From Pleurodeles waltl (Eukaryota; Chordata; Amphibia; Caudata; Salamandridae), in the NCBI RefSeq assembly GCF_031143425.1, contig NC_090444.1, positions 1,315,593,324 through 1,315,657,323 of the forward strand: a stretch of DNA of 64,000 nt, written 5' to 3'. The position numbers were made by a program, and so were the translations under genes. Below, one piece after another: positions 23,478 through 35,000 of this stretch. The notes beneath the pieces were generated by a model, which was not told the DNA's origin, searched no databases, and saw only the letters and a program-made list of their open reading frames with translations. Position 1 is the first letter of the stretch. Every line of letters starts with the position of its first letter.

Positions 23478-24035
23478 TCAGTTCTTACAGTGTTTTACCA
23501 TGGTAGGGAGAGGAGGTTCCAGTCAGTTACAACTGGTTCTGGTAGTGCCCCCTCTCTCCTTTCAGCACAGGCTCCAAACATCAGTGGGGGGTTAACGACC
23601 CTATTGTGTGAGGCCAGGGCACAGTCTTTACAAATGCAGGTGTGCCCCGCCTCTCCCTTCTCTCAGCCCAGGAAGGCTTTACAATATGTAGATGCACCTC
23701 TGTCACCTCCACCCTCCCTGTGTTCAGGCTGTCTGAGAAGTATGCACAAAGCCCCAACTGTCAGTCTGCCCAGACGTTGATTGGAGACAAGCTGCAAAAC
23801 ACCAAAGTTATAAGCACAGAAAAATGCGCACTTTCTAGAAGTGGCATTTCTGTGATAGTAATAAAAAATACACCTACACCAGTAAGCAGCATTTCTTACC
23901 ACTGTCACGACCATACCAAACATGCCTACGCTACCCCTCATAAATCAGACAATACCCCTTACACCTAAGGCAGGGCATTTCCAATGCAATCCTATGAGAG
24001 AGCAGCACTCCCAGCAGTGAGACACTTTTAGACAC

Positions 24036-24985
24036 CGTTTCTCTTCTAAATGATATGCTTTCTGTCCCGATTTGTTAAAACTGTTTAGTCTACGCCATGC
24101 TGGAGGATACAGGACACAGGTGTTTATTCGCCAGTATTTATGAAAATCGTTTGTCTGCCGAAAAAAGTAGGTATACGGTGGTTCAAGAGCTACTATGGCC
24201 AAGAATGAATTTTTAATGAACTATGTATTTCAGACTCTTATGAATTTCTTTTATTGAAAGATTGTACTGACTTTGGCTTATATCTCCCTGTTGAGGAACT
24301 AAACTGCTGGGAAAGTGTAGGCTTTTGAGCGGTTGTCATTTTAAATACAACAATTCATGGACGTCTTGCGTATAACTAGGCATTTCAAATGATATTTTGG
24401 TAAAGAAGATATTGTTTCGTTTTTTGAAAATAACAAATGTGTTAAAGCTGTATTCTGCAAGCCTTTCAGGGATAGCTTTTACCGTTTAAAAAAAATGCTG
24501 TTCAAACAAAACATGAGAGGTGTTGGCACCGGGGATAGACAGATTGATGATGGATGTCAGTTGATCTGTTTGCCAAACACACCCAGAAAATAGAGAAGGA
24601 AACTGGGTTTAGACTGACGTCTAAGGAGTAGGAAGAACTTTGCCAATTTAGTTTTAAGTTAGAGCTGCTAATTTTAGATGCTTGAAGTTTTTCTCTCGCT
24701 GGCTTTTATATTTTACCCCTAAACAAATGAATAGCTTCTTTCCCTCAGTTCATAATTGCGGTTTTAGATGCATCTTAAAGATGAAGGAGACTGGCTTTAT
24801 GTCACGGCATTGTGCCCCACTTTACATGAATTTTGGAATCAATTAGCATTCTACCTGAGTTCATTAGCTCTTTGTCCCTCTCGCTGTGATAAATCACTTA
24901 GTGAAGACCCTGTACCTCCATTCACAATCCCTACTCAGCGCATAACTCGCCTCACTTCCTGTTTCATTTTTGTGTAAACTCTATT
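24036..24985. other. No gene; unassigned
   Basis: AT-rich sequence without recognisable coding, RNA or repeat features. Confidence 0.4.
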
Positions 24986-27900
24986 CGGGCAGGTGCAGTG
25001 CACATGCTCCAGTGTTCACCCTACCTCAGTGCTGCTGTGCGGTGCCCGTGTTTTGGGGCGAGGTATTCTTCTATTTTGGGCCACATGCTCCTCATGTGTG
25101 TTTCCACGTGAGTGTGACATGCTGACTGGTTCATTCTATCTCTGCACCCATGCTGTGTTCGGCATCTGCTTGCAGTGCAGCAGACTTGCTGATGTTGGTG
25201 GTTTTTCCTGTGTTCCCTGCCAGAGGTTTGTGACGTTTTCTCTCTGGTCGGTGTATGTTTTGGGTCACCGTGAGCCCGCAGGAGGGCTGGTACTGCAACC
25301 TCACATGGGAACTGTGAGCCAGCGGCCTGATCCCCACTCTACCTTCTTTAAGGGTGGGCCAGCCTTCCTTGAGCTGTGGTAAGTGATACTGAAGCCCAAT
25401 AGGCTGGGCAGAGCCACAATCCGACGGGCGTGTACAGGCTGTGCTTGGGCTCGCGCACCCTTAGCCTGGTGTAGCTGCACGTCGAGGCAGCAGCACCGGT
25501 GCTGCAGCTCATGAACATCTGCAGCTGAGATCACTATGAAGGCTTCTTCGTGGAGAATGGGGCGCTCGGCGACCAAGGACCCCGGCAAGCTCTGGTTGCT
25601 GATGGATGGGTTGCATGGCTCAGGCTTCTGATGCACAGTTATTCCTCCGGCTTCTGTTTTGTCTACTCTCCTTCTCATTAGACAGCAGGTAGCGGTGTTA
25701 GCACTCTGGCCTTAGCCCCCTCTCGTGCTGAGTGTGGGTCTTAGCTGCAGAGTTTGTGCTCAGACTTTTCACTTGTCTTGTGAAATTTGGTAAAGGGCCA
25801 CATTGTTGGCCGGTCTTCTGCAGGAATTCCTGTCAGTCATCACTACTGGGTTCGGGTTAGCTGTCATAATTCTCCTCTTCTTCTGCTGATTTTGTTCCCG
25901 GGTGGCTCGGTTGGCCTGGTCTTCTGCTGAGATTGATGCCTGGCAATACATGGAGCTGTGTTATGCCTTCACTGGTACTCACTGTGGTTTAGCCTCCTTT
26001 CTTGGTTCTGTTGTCCACATTTGTACTTGGGGGTCCAGCGTACCCATACGCCTTTGGGGGTTAGGGCCCATGTCTCCACATTCTATGTATGGACACTGGT
26101 TCTGTTGTTACTGTGTAGGGCTTTCTTTTCCTTTCATTTGCAGTCATGTGTATTTATCTCCCTGACTTTCTGTTACACGTTCCTTGGATTATCAGCAGTT
26201 CTGGGACACATGTTTTAGTGCGCCCTTCTTTGGTTTCTGCTGGACGTATGTGCTGATAGAGTTCGGGCGGTGTGGTGTGTGTGCATCTGCCCTTATACTG
26301 CTCCCTTGTCGCTGAGTGGGACAGCATGCCCCTGGGGCAGCATGTTCTGTTGTCGGCACATGGTGCTACACATTCTGACATGGTTCCTTTGCTCTATTTT
26401 TACCCTGTCAGGGGTCTGCGGTGCCTTTCTCCAGCCTGGGTAGGCACGTCTGGGTTGATGCTGTGGCCATGGTTGTTTATGACTTTTCTTTTTGTTATTC
26501 TGGCAGTCATGTTGCGCTTCAGGTTGTTCCTTCAGGATGCTGGCCTGGTGTCGCTCTTGCCAATGCTTTTTCTGTTGGTTGTTAGACAGCTTGTTAGGGC
26601 CTAGTGCAGCTGATCTTCATCTCTCACTATGGTGGTTGTGTGCGTTGAGGGTTGGTGCTCCTTCTCTTGCTTGCTCTTTGTGGCCCTTCCTATTGATTAA
26701 TGAGTTCCGATTATGCTCTGATCTGCTGCTGTTGGCTACATATGTACTGTGTACTGGTTTGACCTGTGTCTGGGGTGTTTCACCCGGTGTGGACTCTGCC
26801 ATACCGTAACAGGTGGGCGGCTGTTTCCCTGTGCACTGCTGTCTCTCCAGCTGCTCTTCTCATGCCGCCTCCGAGTGCCTTCCTGGCCTTGTTCATTTTA
26901 TGGGGTCCGTCCTTGCATATCCCCGTTCTTCCGTACCATCTGCCATTGTGGGGGTTGGCTGTTGGTTTTCACACTTCCTTATCCAGGCCCTGCCCTTGGG
27001 TCTGAGGTCCACTTTGAGTCTTTCCCATAGTGTTGGCTCCCCTGATGGTAGTTCTTCATCTGCAGGGGTTTCATTCTCCTGTTTTCTGGATGACTGTTTG
27101 GTGTGGGGGCCTCTCATCCTCTCACTTGTTGCATGTCCAGGGAGTGCTGGTGCTTGGTTTTTGTCACTTAGTAGCCAGTGGCCCATGCTTTGGCTTTGTG
27201 ATGTAGGTGCTCATCGGTAGCTCAGTGTCACTTCCCGGTCACAGGTTCCAGTCTGGCCATGGGGTTTGATTCATGCTTGTGTGGTTGTAGTTGTCAGCAG
27301 TTGGTGGCTTGGCTTCTGGTTTTCATGTTCCTGCAGCACTTTGCGTCTATGTTGTGTTAGTGCCCTGGCTGTCCAGCCCCACTCAGTTTGGGATTCTACT
27401 GTGTTGTCTATCCAGCCTCTCAGCGACTCAGGGGTGTTCCTATCTCCCAGGTTGTTGTCTTTGCTGCTCAGTATGCTGCTTTTGCCAAATGGCGTTGGTT
27501 GTGGGTTCTTATGGCCTACTGTGTTGTGCTGTCTTCCTTGTCTGTCTTTGGAGTCTTGCCCCCTGTCATGCTGAGAGATGTGGGCTGCAGTGTCCTGCTG
27601 TGCTGCGCATCCACCCTGCCATTTTCTGGTGCACTTGTCCCATAGCTCCCTTTGTATTGCTGCTCTTGCCGGCTGTCTTTGCCTGTTTGGTCAGGGGTGT
27701 GTTTTCCCCCAGCTTGTCTTCAGGAGTTGTTAACGTTGCCTTTTTTGTTGTCTCAGGCTTGGTTGGTCTGCATCATCTTCACAAGTGGCTCCTCCTGCCG
27801 GTGTTGTGGGGCAGATTCTTGGCAGCTTTTGGTTTCCGGTGGCTTGAATCCCCATTTATGCTCATGGTTCGCTGGGTGGCCCCGGCATATCTCTTCTCGG

Positions 27901-28440
27901 TTGTTCGGTCAGCAGTCTGCTCCACGTGTCTTGCCTATGTTTTGGCACCCCTGTGGGCTGTTTTTAGGCTGCAAGACGTTTTCCATCTTCCCTTGCTGGT
28001 CGTCTGTTTGGTCAGGGGGCATCTCTTCCCCAGCCCTGTACCTGGTGGCACCTATGCTGGTTGTTCCGTCTGGTTCCAGATACCTCAGGGTGTTGTTTTG
28101 ATGCCAGAGTCATGGGTGTTCGTGTTTGGTCCTTTTCTGGGGTTCTGTCCTCAGCCCTGTTTCAGGCCTTCCTTCATTCCAGGGGGATGGGGAGGTTCAT
28201 GTTTCCCCTGGCCCTGGTGTTCCTCACTGCAGTTTCTGGTCAGTGTGGTTATGGGCCTGGACAAGGACTCTCCGGATCAGTAAACAGTGTGTTCTCTTGT
28301 TGTGTGCTCGGTCTTCTGTTTGGTGTCACTTGGAGGTGTTACTCTGAGTTCTTCTCTCGCCATGATGTATCAGGCCATCTCACCCATCCTATCAACTGGT
28401 CGAACTGTGTGTTGTTCTGGACCTGGTACATATCAGGAAA
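24986..28440. other. 3.4-kb A-poor, T/G-rich strand-asymmetric tract
   Basis: The plus strand is depleted in A and enriched in T and G/C across the whole block; for example 27541-27600 has 6 A but 20 T. Because stop codons need A, several plus-strand frames stay open at once (27266-27574, 27291-28283, 27388-27645, 27652-28101, 28061-28543). The longest, 330 codons, is rich in Cys, Leu, Val, Phe and Trp and has no domain I know, so I treat all of these as compositional artefacts. One internal repetition, 'ctgtttggtcaggg' at 27683 and 28004 (321 bp apart, both followed by tccccagc-like text), suggests degenerate long-period tandem structure. The minus strand, being A-rich, could be the sense strand of an unidentified retroelement. 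Confidence 0.5.
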
Positions 28441-28464
28441 TGAAGCGGGGGGAGGGTCTCTTAT

Positions 28465-28960
28465 GAACCCAACCCTGTGCCACACCTGGCCTTTGGCCGT
28501 GCGTGGCAGGATTTGGCCAGGTCCTGCGTCCATCCCCCTATAAGCACCCTACCCTGTGCCATACAAGGCCCTTGGTAGTGCACATTGGTCGGTTGGCTGC
28601 AGGGCCTGTGGCCAGGCCCTGCATCTGGCCCCCTATAATCATTAAAACCTGCGCCACGCACAGCCTAGGCCATGCACGGCAGGGGTTGGCTGCAGGGTCT
28701 GGCCTGCAGCCAGCCCTGGAGCCAGGCCTGCCGCCAACCCCGTCTAAGCACCCAACCCTGCACCACGCTTGACCTTCAGCAGTGTTCAGCGGGGATTGGC
28801 CCTACCCCCTATATGAACCCAACCCTCTGCCACTTATGGCCTTTGGCCATGTGCAGCAGGTGTTGGCCACATGGTCTGGCTTGTGGCTATGCCAAGCAGC
28901 CAAAACCCAACTAAGCAGCCAACCCCGTGCCACACATGGCCTAGGGGAAGAAAAGGAATG
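28465..28960. repeat. Degenerate minisatellite, about 70-110-bp units
   Basis: Six units marked by an 'aaccctgtgccac' anchor at about 28471, 28550, 28646, 28754, 28821 and 28921. Units also share 'tggcctttggccatg', 'ggttggctgcagggtctgg' and 'ccccctataagcaccc'. Spacing is 79, 96, 108, 67 and 100 bp, so units differ by internal indels. GC-rich and non-coding. Confidence 0.8.
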
Positions 28961-30450
28961 GGGGCAGAGTAGAAATAGTTTGACCCCCGTAGCCTTGGTG
29001 CAGAGGTCCTCTCGGGACCCCGTAAGGGCAAAAAAGCATTTTCAAAAACATTTTTGCTGCAAAATTGTGGCAGTTTTGCAAATCCGCAGCAAAAATTAAA
29101 AAAGAAAAACAAGCACTGTCTCCAGCACTTGTTTTCAGTTTAGCCCCCGGTTGGGCCCGGACTTGGGGGCACAATGTTATATATATAAAAAACTAAATTT
29201 GAAAAAAGAAGTGGGTGCATCCCCTCCCCCAAGGCTCTTAAGACCCCCGGGACACCACCTCCCCAGGGCTTGATTCTTAGTATGGAGGTGGGCTGTGTGG
29301 ACCCTCTTTCTTTGAGCCCCAAGGACCACAGCCTCCTCTGGGCTTTATTTTATAAAAAGGGGGGAGTCACACAGAACCCCCTCCTGGGGCTTTAATATGC
29401 CATGGGGCCCACCACCTGCGCCTGGGGCTACATTTACAAACAAGGAGGGAGGCTGTGCAGACCTTCCCCCCCCCCCCCCCCCCCCAAATCTGGGAAGCAC
29501 CACCTTGTCAGGGCAAAATACCTAATTTAAATGTAGGGCATGTGGCCTCCTTCCCTGTGATGATTTCGGCCCCTGAGATCCCATCCCCAGGACCCGGTCA
29601 TATCCACCTGGGTGCCCTGGCCCCACCCAGGGCATCAAGTTTACAATGATGGGGACCGCGGGGGAGCCTAAAGGTGCCTGTGGTCCCACCCAGCACCCAG
29701 CCCCTTGTGGGAACCGGCATTGCTCCGCCATGCAGGGAGCTACTAAATATACAGCTCCCTGCATGCAGGGGCATTCTTTCATATGTTTACCTGCTCAAAT
29801 GACAGCAGGCAGGCAAACACATGAAAACTGTGCTCCCAGCAAGCAGGCACAGTTTTCATTTTCCAGCTTGCTGGAAGCAGAATTAGTGTTTGCTCTCCCT
29901 CCAAGCAAAAGCAAACAGCTATCTCCTGATGGTGGGCACCTCGGGAGATAGCAGGAGCTGGCCCTGGGAGATGGTGGTCCCCAGGGCCATTACTGGCTCC
30001 AGGAGGGGGGCCGATGGCCCCACTCCTTTAATTGGCACAGGTTGGCCCTGAGAAGATGGTGTTCCACGGGCCTGTATATAGCCCAGGAGGGGACCCACGC
30101 AACCCCCTACCAGTTTTAATTATATGTTTTGCACCGGGGAGGTGGTGGTCCCTGGAGCCCGGGGGTTCACACAGCCCCCTGCATTTCTTTATTTTTAGCC
30201 CCAGGAAGGTGTTGGTTCCCGGGGAATGAAAAAGCCTTGGGGGGGGGGGGGGGGGGCAGTGATGCCCCCTTCCACTATTAATCTAAAGCCTCAGGAAGGT
30301 GGTGGTACTAAGGGGGGGCATGCAGACCCCCCTCAATTGGGGCCCAATGGAGAGGAGTCTGCATGGCCCCCTACAATACTGCAGTAAAGCCCTGGGGACG
30401 TGGTGGCCCCCAGGGCTTTGTGAGCCCCCCTCCTTCTTTTTTCACGGCCC
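28961..30450. repeat. Inverted minisatellite arms around a hairpin core, with C20 and G18 runs
   Basis: Left arm (about 29210-29560) carries units such as 'gggacaccacctccccaggg'; right arm (about 29930-30440) carries the same unit inverted, 'ccctggggacgtggtggccc' at 30392 and 'ccggggaggtggtggtccct' near 30136. C20 at 29466-29485 and G18 at 30239-30256 lie in opposite arms and are complementary. The centre has perfect stems: 29731-29741 with 29753-29763 (11 bp), 29821-29833 with 29847-29859 (13 bp), 29861-29867 with 29870-29876 (7 bp) and 29928-29936 with 29944-29952 (9 bp). Non-coding. The organisation is like a large foldback element; its outer borders are not sharply defined. Confidence 0.65.
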
Positions 30451-30539
30451 CTGCCCTGCACAGTTTTCTCATCCATAATTTCACTGCAAATGTTGATGTG
30501 ATAGAAGATGCCATGAGTGATGTAATATATGAGGTAATT

Positions 30540-30795
30540 AGCAGTGCATGGTGAAAGCGCAAGTTAAAGTTACCTTAAGGCACGAGTTATAGTTACTTGA
30601 GATAACAATAACTATACCTGGTGAATTTCTGTGGTCTTGTGTGTTTAAAATCTGAATCCAACTATAACTATGTTTTGGATTATATTTTATGCTTTTTTTA
30701 ACTATTAAATGTTATTGTTATTAAATTAAATTGTAATTATTTTTGATAGTAACAATGTTAAGGTTGTTGATAACTTTGTTTCAGATGTAGCTCCT
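30540..30795. repeat. AT-rich interspersed repeat (AAGTTAYAGTTACYTGAGATAAC type)
   Basis: Begins 'gcaagttaaagttacc' and includes 'gagttatagttacttgagat' and 'ccaactataactatgttttg', then runs into AT-rich sequence. The recurring 'ataactata' words are distinctive. I recall similar text from newt repeats but cannot verify it. Confidence 0.45.
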
Positions 30796-31689
30796 TATTT
30801 CTTATTTTAGATATTCATGTATATAAGAATTTTTTACAGTGATATGTTTGTAGCCAATATTTAGGTATAGGGTTGTGATGTTTTTGTAGTCAATATTTCT
30901 GTGACAATATTTGTGTATTTTGATATTGTTTTGCTTGATCTCAAACCACAAACAGCCTGGAACCATTTTACACTGCTTTACATGGAGGGCAGACACTACA
31001 GGGCCAAATGTCTCAAAGAAATGGATGGCCGGGAGCTTACCCATGCCTGTGCAGCTCACACACTCACTGAGTTGGAAGCAGCTACATTTACCATGAGAAG
31101 TTGGGGGCAGGCTCCAGTGTCTCATATGCAGGACTCTGTCAGACACCGAAGCAGGTCTCAGCCTACACAAGAAGCAGGGGCAGATGGAGACAGCTTAACA
31201 ATTAGTGCACACAATTTATTCTAACCACCCAATTGAAGAAATCAGTCGGGAGCAAAGTGAGACAATAGAAGCAAACATTTCTGTAAGCAAACCACAACAC
31301 AAATTTCCCAAAAAAGCTTCAACAGCATTATCCCGGACTAAAGTGCGCACACATATGTGTTTTCTTGGCCATTACACATCAAATAAAAGCATAAGCTCAT
31401 AAGCATGCCAGCCTTTAATTTTTTCCATGCTGTGAGAATAGTATTCTGTCACATCTGACTCATTGCTTGGCAGTCGCTGATCACTTATCACAGATAACTT
31501 CAACTCCTGTGACACAAGATAGGATGAAATTTACCACTTTGACCTCATCTCACGTGACACAAAATAGGAACCACTGGTGAATGAAATGTACCACTTATGC
31601 GCCCTACCATGCAACTATTTATTAAAACTGCGTGTTTAGGAAAATCCAAACAGTCTGACATTTATTTGTCCTACAAGAGTGTTGAATCG
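30796..31689. other. No gene; unassigned
   Basis: A 107-codon plus-strand frame at 30901-31224 and the overlapping minus-strand frame 30802-31170 show no family motifs. I see no splice or expression evidence. Confidence 0.4.
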
Positions 31690-32072
31690 AGACTAACAAA
31701 GAAACTTAAATGGGATGCATTCCAAAAACAAAAATGAAAATGTTTCTTTTAATTTTGTCAGAGCAGGCAGTGGTCAGTGGGACCACCGCACGCTCTGGAA
31801 TAATATTTTCACATTCATTCACAAAGGGGAAGGGATCCATCGGGATGCCTTGCTGTTTGCAAATGTGTTAGCACCAATTTGAAACTGGTGCTAACTGCGA
31901 TTGTGTTGTGACCGCATTAATGGTCAAACCCTTTTTGCGATTTGTTAAATAGATTACCAAATCGCAAAATTGGGTCTGTGCATCGGATTTTTTTTTTATT
32001 CTTGTCGCAAACAGCCTGATTCTGTGAATCAGGCCATTTGCGACAAAGAAAAAGCTTCGTACATATGGCCCC
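31690..32072 (-). mobile_element. Chain-of-hairpins element, copy 2 (truncated, reverse)
   Basis: Reverse-complement relative of 2388-2770. Matching parts, read on the minus strand, are the terminus GGGGCCATATGTACGAAG (32072-32055), a long imperfect stem at 32004-32043 (tcgcaaacagcctgatt against aatcaggccatttgcga), 'ttttgcgatttggtaat' paired with 'aaatcgcaaaaaggg' (about 31973-31930), 'gttagcaccagtttcaaatt' near 31900, and the cagagc...gctctg hairpin at 31760-31798. The last has mismatches in the arms that are perfect in copy 1. TAA follows the terminus at 32073. The other end is missing, so this copy is truncated. Confidence 0.78.
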
Positions 32073-35000
32073 TAATATTCTATGAAGGTCACCATTTGGA
32101 CTTTTACAAACAAATGGCTCTGTGCAAACTCCATTTTCAATATTGATACCCAGGTAGGATCCCTATTATATTTTGTATTATATCCATCATTTATTTGCGA
32201 ATTACAGATTATACAGTACGTGAAACCACAACGTGTTTTGTCCGTGTAAATGCTGGAGAGGAGTACAAACATTTTGGAAAGCACTCACTGCACACTGAAT
32301 TCATATTTTGAGAGTGTCTTTCAAGCAAGCTTTTCTATCATAATAAAATGTCGACTAGACACAGCTCCATATTTCAAACTCTGATAAATATCTAATGTTT
32401 GTAAGGTAATCCATGCGCATATGTCGAGACTGAATTGAGACATTTTTCAAAACACCACACTGAAGGGGCAAATACTTAACCTAAAGTTAGCATACTCAAA
32501 TATGCACGTGGATTGATGGGTGAGAGGGAACATTCAGCATAGTTAGTTAAACTTCTTAGCTAGCTGAGGCAACTTCTCCATACTTTACCCTGTGTGGGAA
32601 GCAAAAGTGATGGTGTAATTTCCAGGGATAGCACATAGAATCACACAGTTTATCTACACACGCCTTCAGTTCTGATTGGGAGTTACAGCCAATGTTGAGG
32701 CTCAGTGATGAATCAAGTTTGTGGCACAAAAAACAGTCCCTGGTATTCCTCCTCCAAGGAAGCCACCAAAGTGGTAAAGTAAGCAAATATTTTGACAAAT
32801 CATGTCATTGGGCTTTTTGAAGCCTTTTAGATCCATCACCATATCTGACAAACAATATGTTGCATTTTACCACCATTGTCTATCAGTTCAGTTACATACA
32901 GAGTGAACATACAGAGTGAACACCAACCATTGAATTTCCTGATTTTCAGATTGTTGAAGACACGGCTACAAATATCTTTTCTGTAGCAAGTGAACCCACC
33001 AACGCTTTTTTTTATAAACAGCTACTCTGTCTTAGTCATCTTTTGTAGTTGCCCACTGATGATGAAATAACTCCTTTAAGATCATCTAGGAGTAATGTTG
33101 ACCATTTTCAATACCATACAGGAAACAATGAAAGATGTGCTATACGATGGCAGCCTGAGACACAAAGGCAAAATGGTACAGCATCAAAGACACACCACAT
33201 ATATGCCAACTAGAACTGTTAGATGAATGAAGTTGCGAGATGCCGTATCGCATATGCTCCTATCTATAATTTTTAAAGAAATGTCAAGCAAGGGCCTTTC
33301 CTCTTGCCCCCACAGGTGACAGCAGCCACAGCCTGAATGAAGCACATGTAAGAATATTATTTGCAAGCCGTTGCTGACCTGTGCTTGTAAGAGTAATTGG
33401 AGGGAACATAGAATTCTATTGACACAGAATTAACACCCCTGAAGTATAACAAAAACGTGAAGCGACAAAGGTACAATGCTAAGAGTGCAAAAGAAGATGC
33501 TTATTCACATATATTATATTAAAGCAGAGGAAGCTGATGGGGTTGACTTTTAGTTTTGCTCATGGGAAAAGTGGTTACATATGATTTCCTTTGCTGGAGG
33601 CATTGCTAGTTTCGGAAGAGCATGCAAAGGATGAGTTTCCTCCAACACAGGGCTAGAATGGTGCAAAAAATAAAACCAGTGGATTACCCTCTAGAATTTG
33701 GAATTCATCCAGAAATCTAAGGATCTTCAGTTATCGCTGATCTGTAAATCCGGACCTAAATCTCAATTCAGTAGTCAAAGTTCCGATTTTATCTGCCTGA
33801 AATGGTTTTCTTTAAAGTGTCAGAGAGAGGACAATATTAGCTTACCTTAACTGTAGTAGCTACAGCCATATTTTCACTCACTGCAAACCAATGCTCCCAA
33901 GTTGTGCCAATCGATGATTTCTAAAATCTCACTCTCATGTCTAGCATTTTAGATGTGAAATTCTCAATAGCTTGCTCAACTCTGAAAGTTTACATTTTTG
34001 CATCAGTTTGAAGGTCGAGCATGTATTGTCCAACTATTTCAGTTTCTGTACCTGCATACCTTCTTTGTTTCGGTTTCCTCACATGATCTCCATTAGTTCC
34101 CTGTGTATGGAAACCAACATTTTAGAAGAAGAAAGTGGGAGGTTTTAAAATAATAAATCGGAAATAATTGGGAGAACGTATGTTCCGCATTGACTTCTAT
34201 TGAAGCAGAGGTAATCTGAGGTGGGTGACATAAAAAAAAAAGTCATTTTTGACTTCTAAAATTGGGAGTTTCCAGGTTGAATCAGGTCTATTGGCATATA
34301 TGGGAAACATAAATGTGCGTTCTGTACTTGTGTGTTTTAGCTTTAATGCTCACATGGTTCCAAGGATCATGTAATCGTCCTCCTCTGTGATTCCTTTTCT
34401 TTTTAAAAACATTTTTTGGACTTTTACAGGACCAAAGGAAAAGTCTGACCCAAAAAAACAGTCCAGTATTTGTCTCAGTCAACGTACACAGCGTAGTCCA
34501 AAGAAGCCCTTCAGTCTTAGCCCACCTTTAACTATAATAAACAAAGGGGTTTTGTTCCATGTGTAACTAACTGTAGAGGTGTTCGTATCTCACCTCTGTG
34601 GGTGCGTGACATTTTCATTGTGTGGTCAATAGGCCATGAAACTCCATTTATAACACCTTCTTGTACATGTCCTATGACGAGTTATGCTCGCGCAGTGATT
34701 GAATATCCCCAAGTCTTTAGGTGTATGTAGGAGGCATCAACATAAAAGTCGAATTCCTGGCACTGAACCTTGGAACTGGGTGAGGTGCCTACCTTGCTCT
34801 GCGCTGATGTGTAGCTCCATCATGCAACCAACTGCTCCTAGATTTGGCCTTCTTCTGCCTCGTGCGTGGAAGAGAAGGAAGGAAACGTGCATCCAAAGAG
34901 AAGGGATGCACTAATGTCGGAGAACTGGGAGTTGTTCAGCAGAACTAGTCATGTGGGGCAAACTGTTTGAGGTTCGCACTGAAAAAAACCTCCTCTGCGT

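Larger units (their letters stand above)
22106..24035 (-). repeat. Candidate antisense LTR-like unit with GC-rich leader
   Basis: Three parts suggest one retroelement unit read on the minus strand: 24035-23490, a promoter-like region with 'cacttctagaaagt' and pyrimidine-rich blocks; 23482-22780, a TATA-like box followed by about 650 bp of unusually GC/CpG-rich sequence; and 22760-22106, ordinary sequence that would be the downstream part. The total length, 1.9 kb, resembles the solo LTR at 17.1 kb. I could not find matching target duplications, so the boundaries and the LTR label are inference. Open frames in the GC-rich part (such as 22859-23416, minus) overlap in several phases and look compositional. 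Confidence 0.4.

Noticed and set aside
27291..28283. 330-codon open frame (+), Cys/Leu/Val/Phe/Trp-rich, looking like a membrane protein
   Set aside because: It lies in an A-poor tract where two or three frames are open at once; the hydrophobicity follows from T-rich codons, and no family motif is present.
33056..33070. CTGATGATGAAAT resembling a hammerhead ribozyme core
   Set aside because: No room for stem II between the CTGATGA and GAAA words, and no flanking stems I or III; newt satellites carry such ribozymes, but this is not one.
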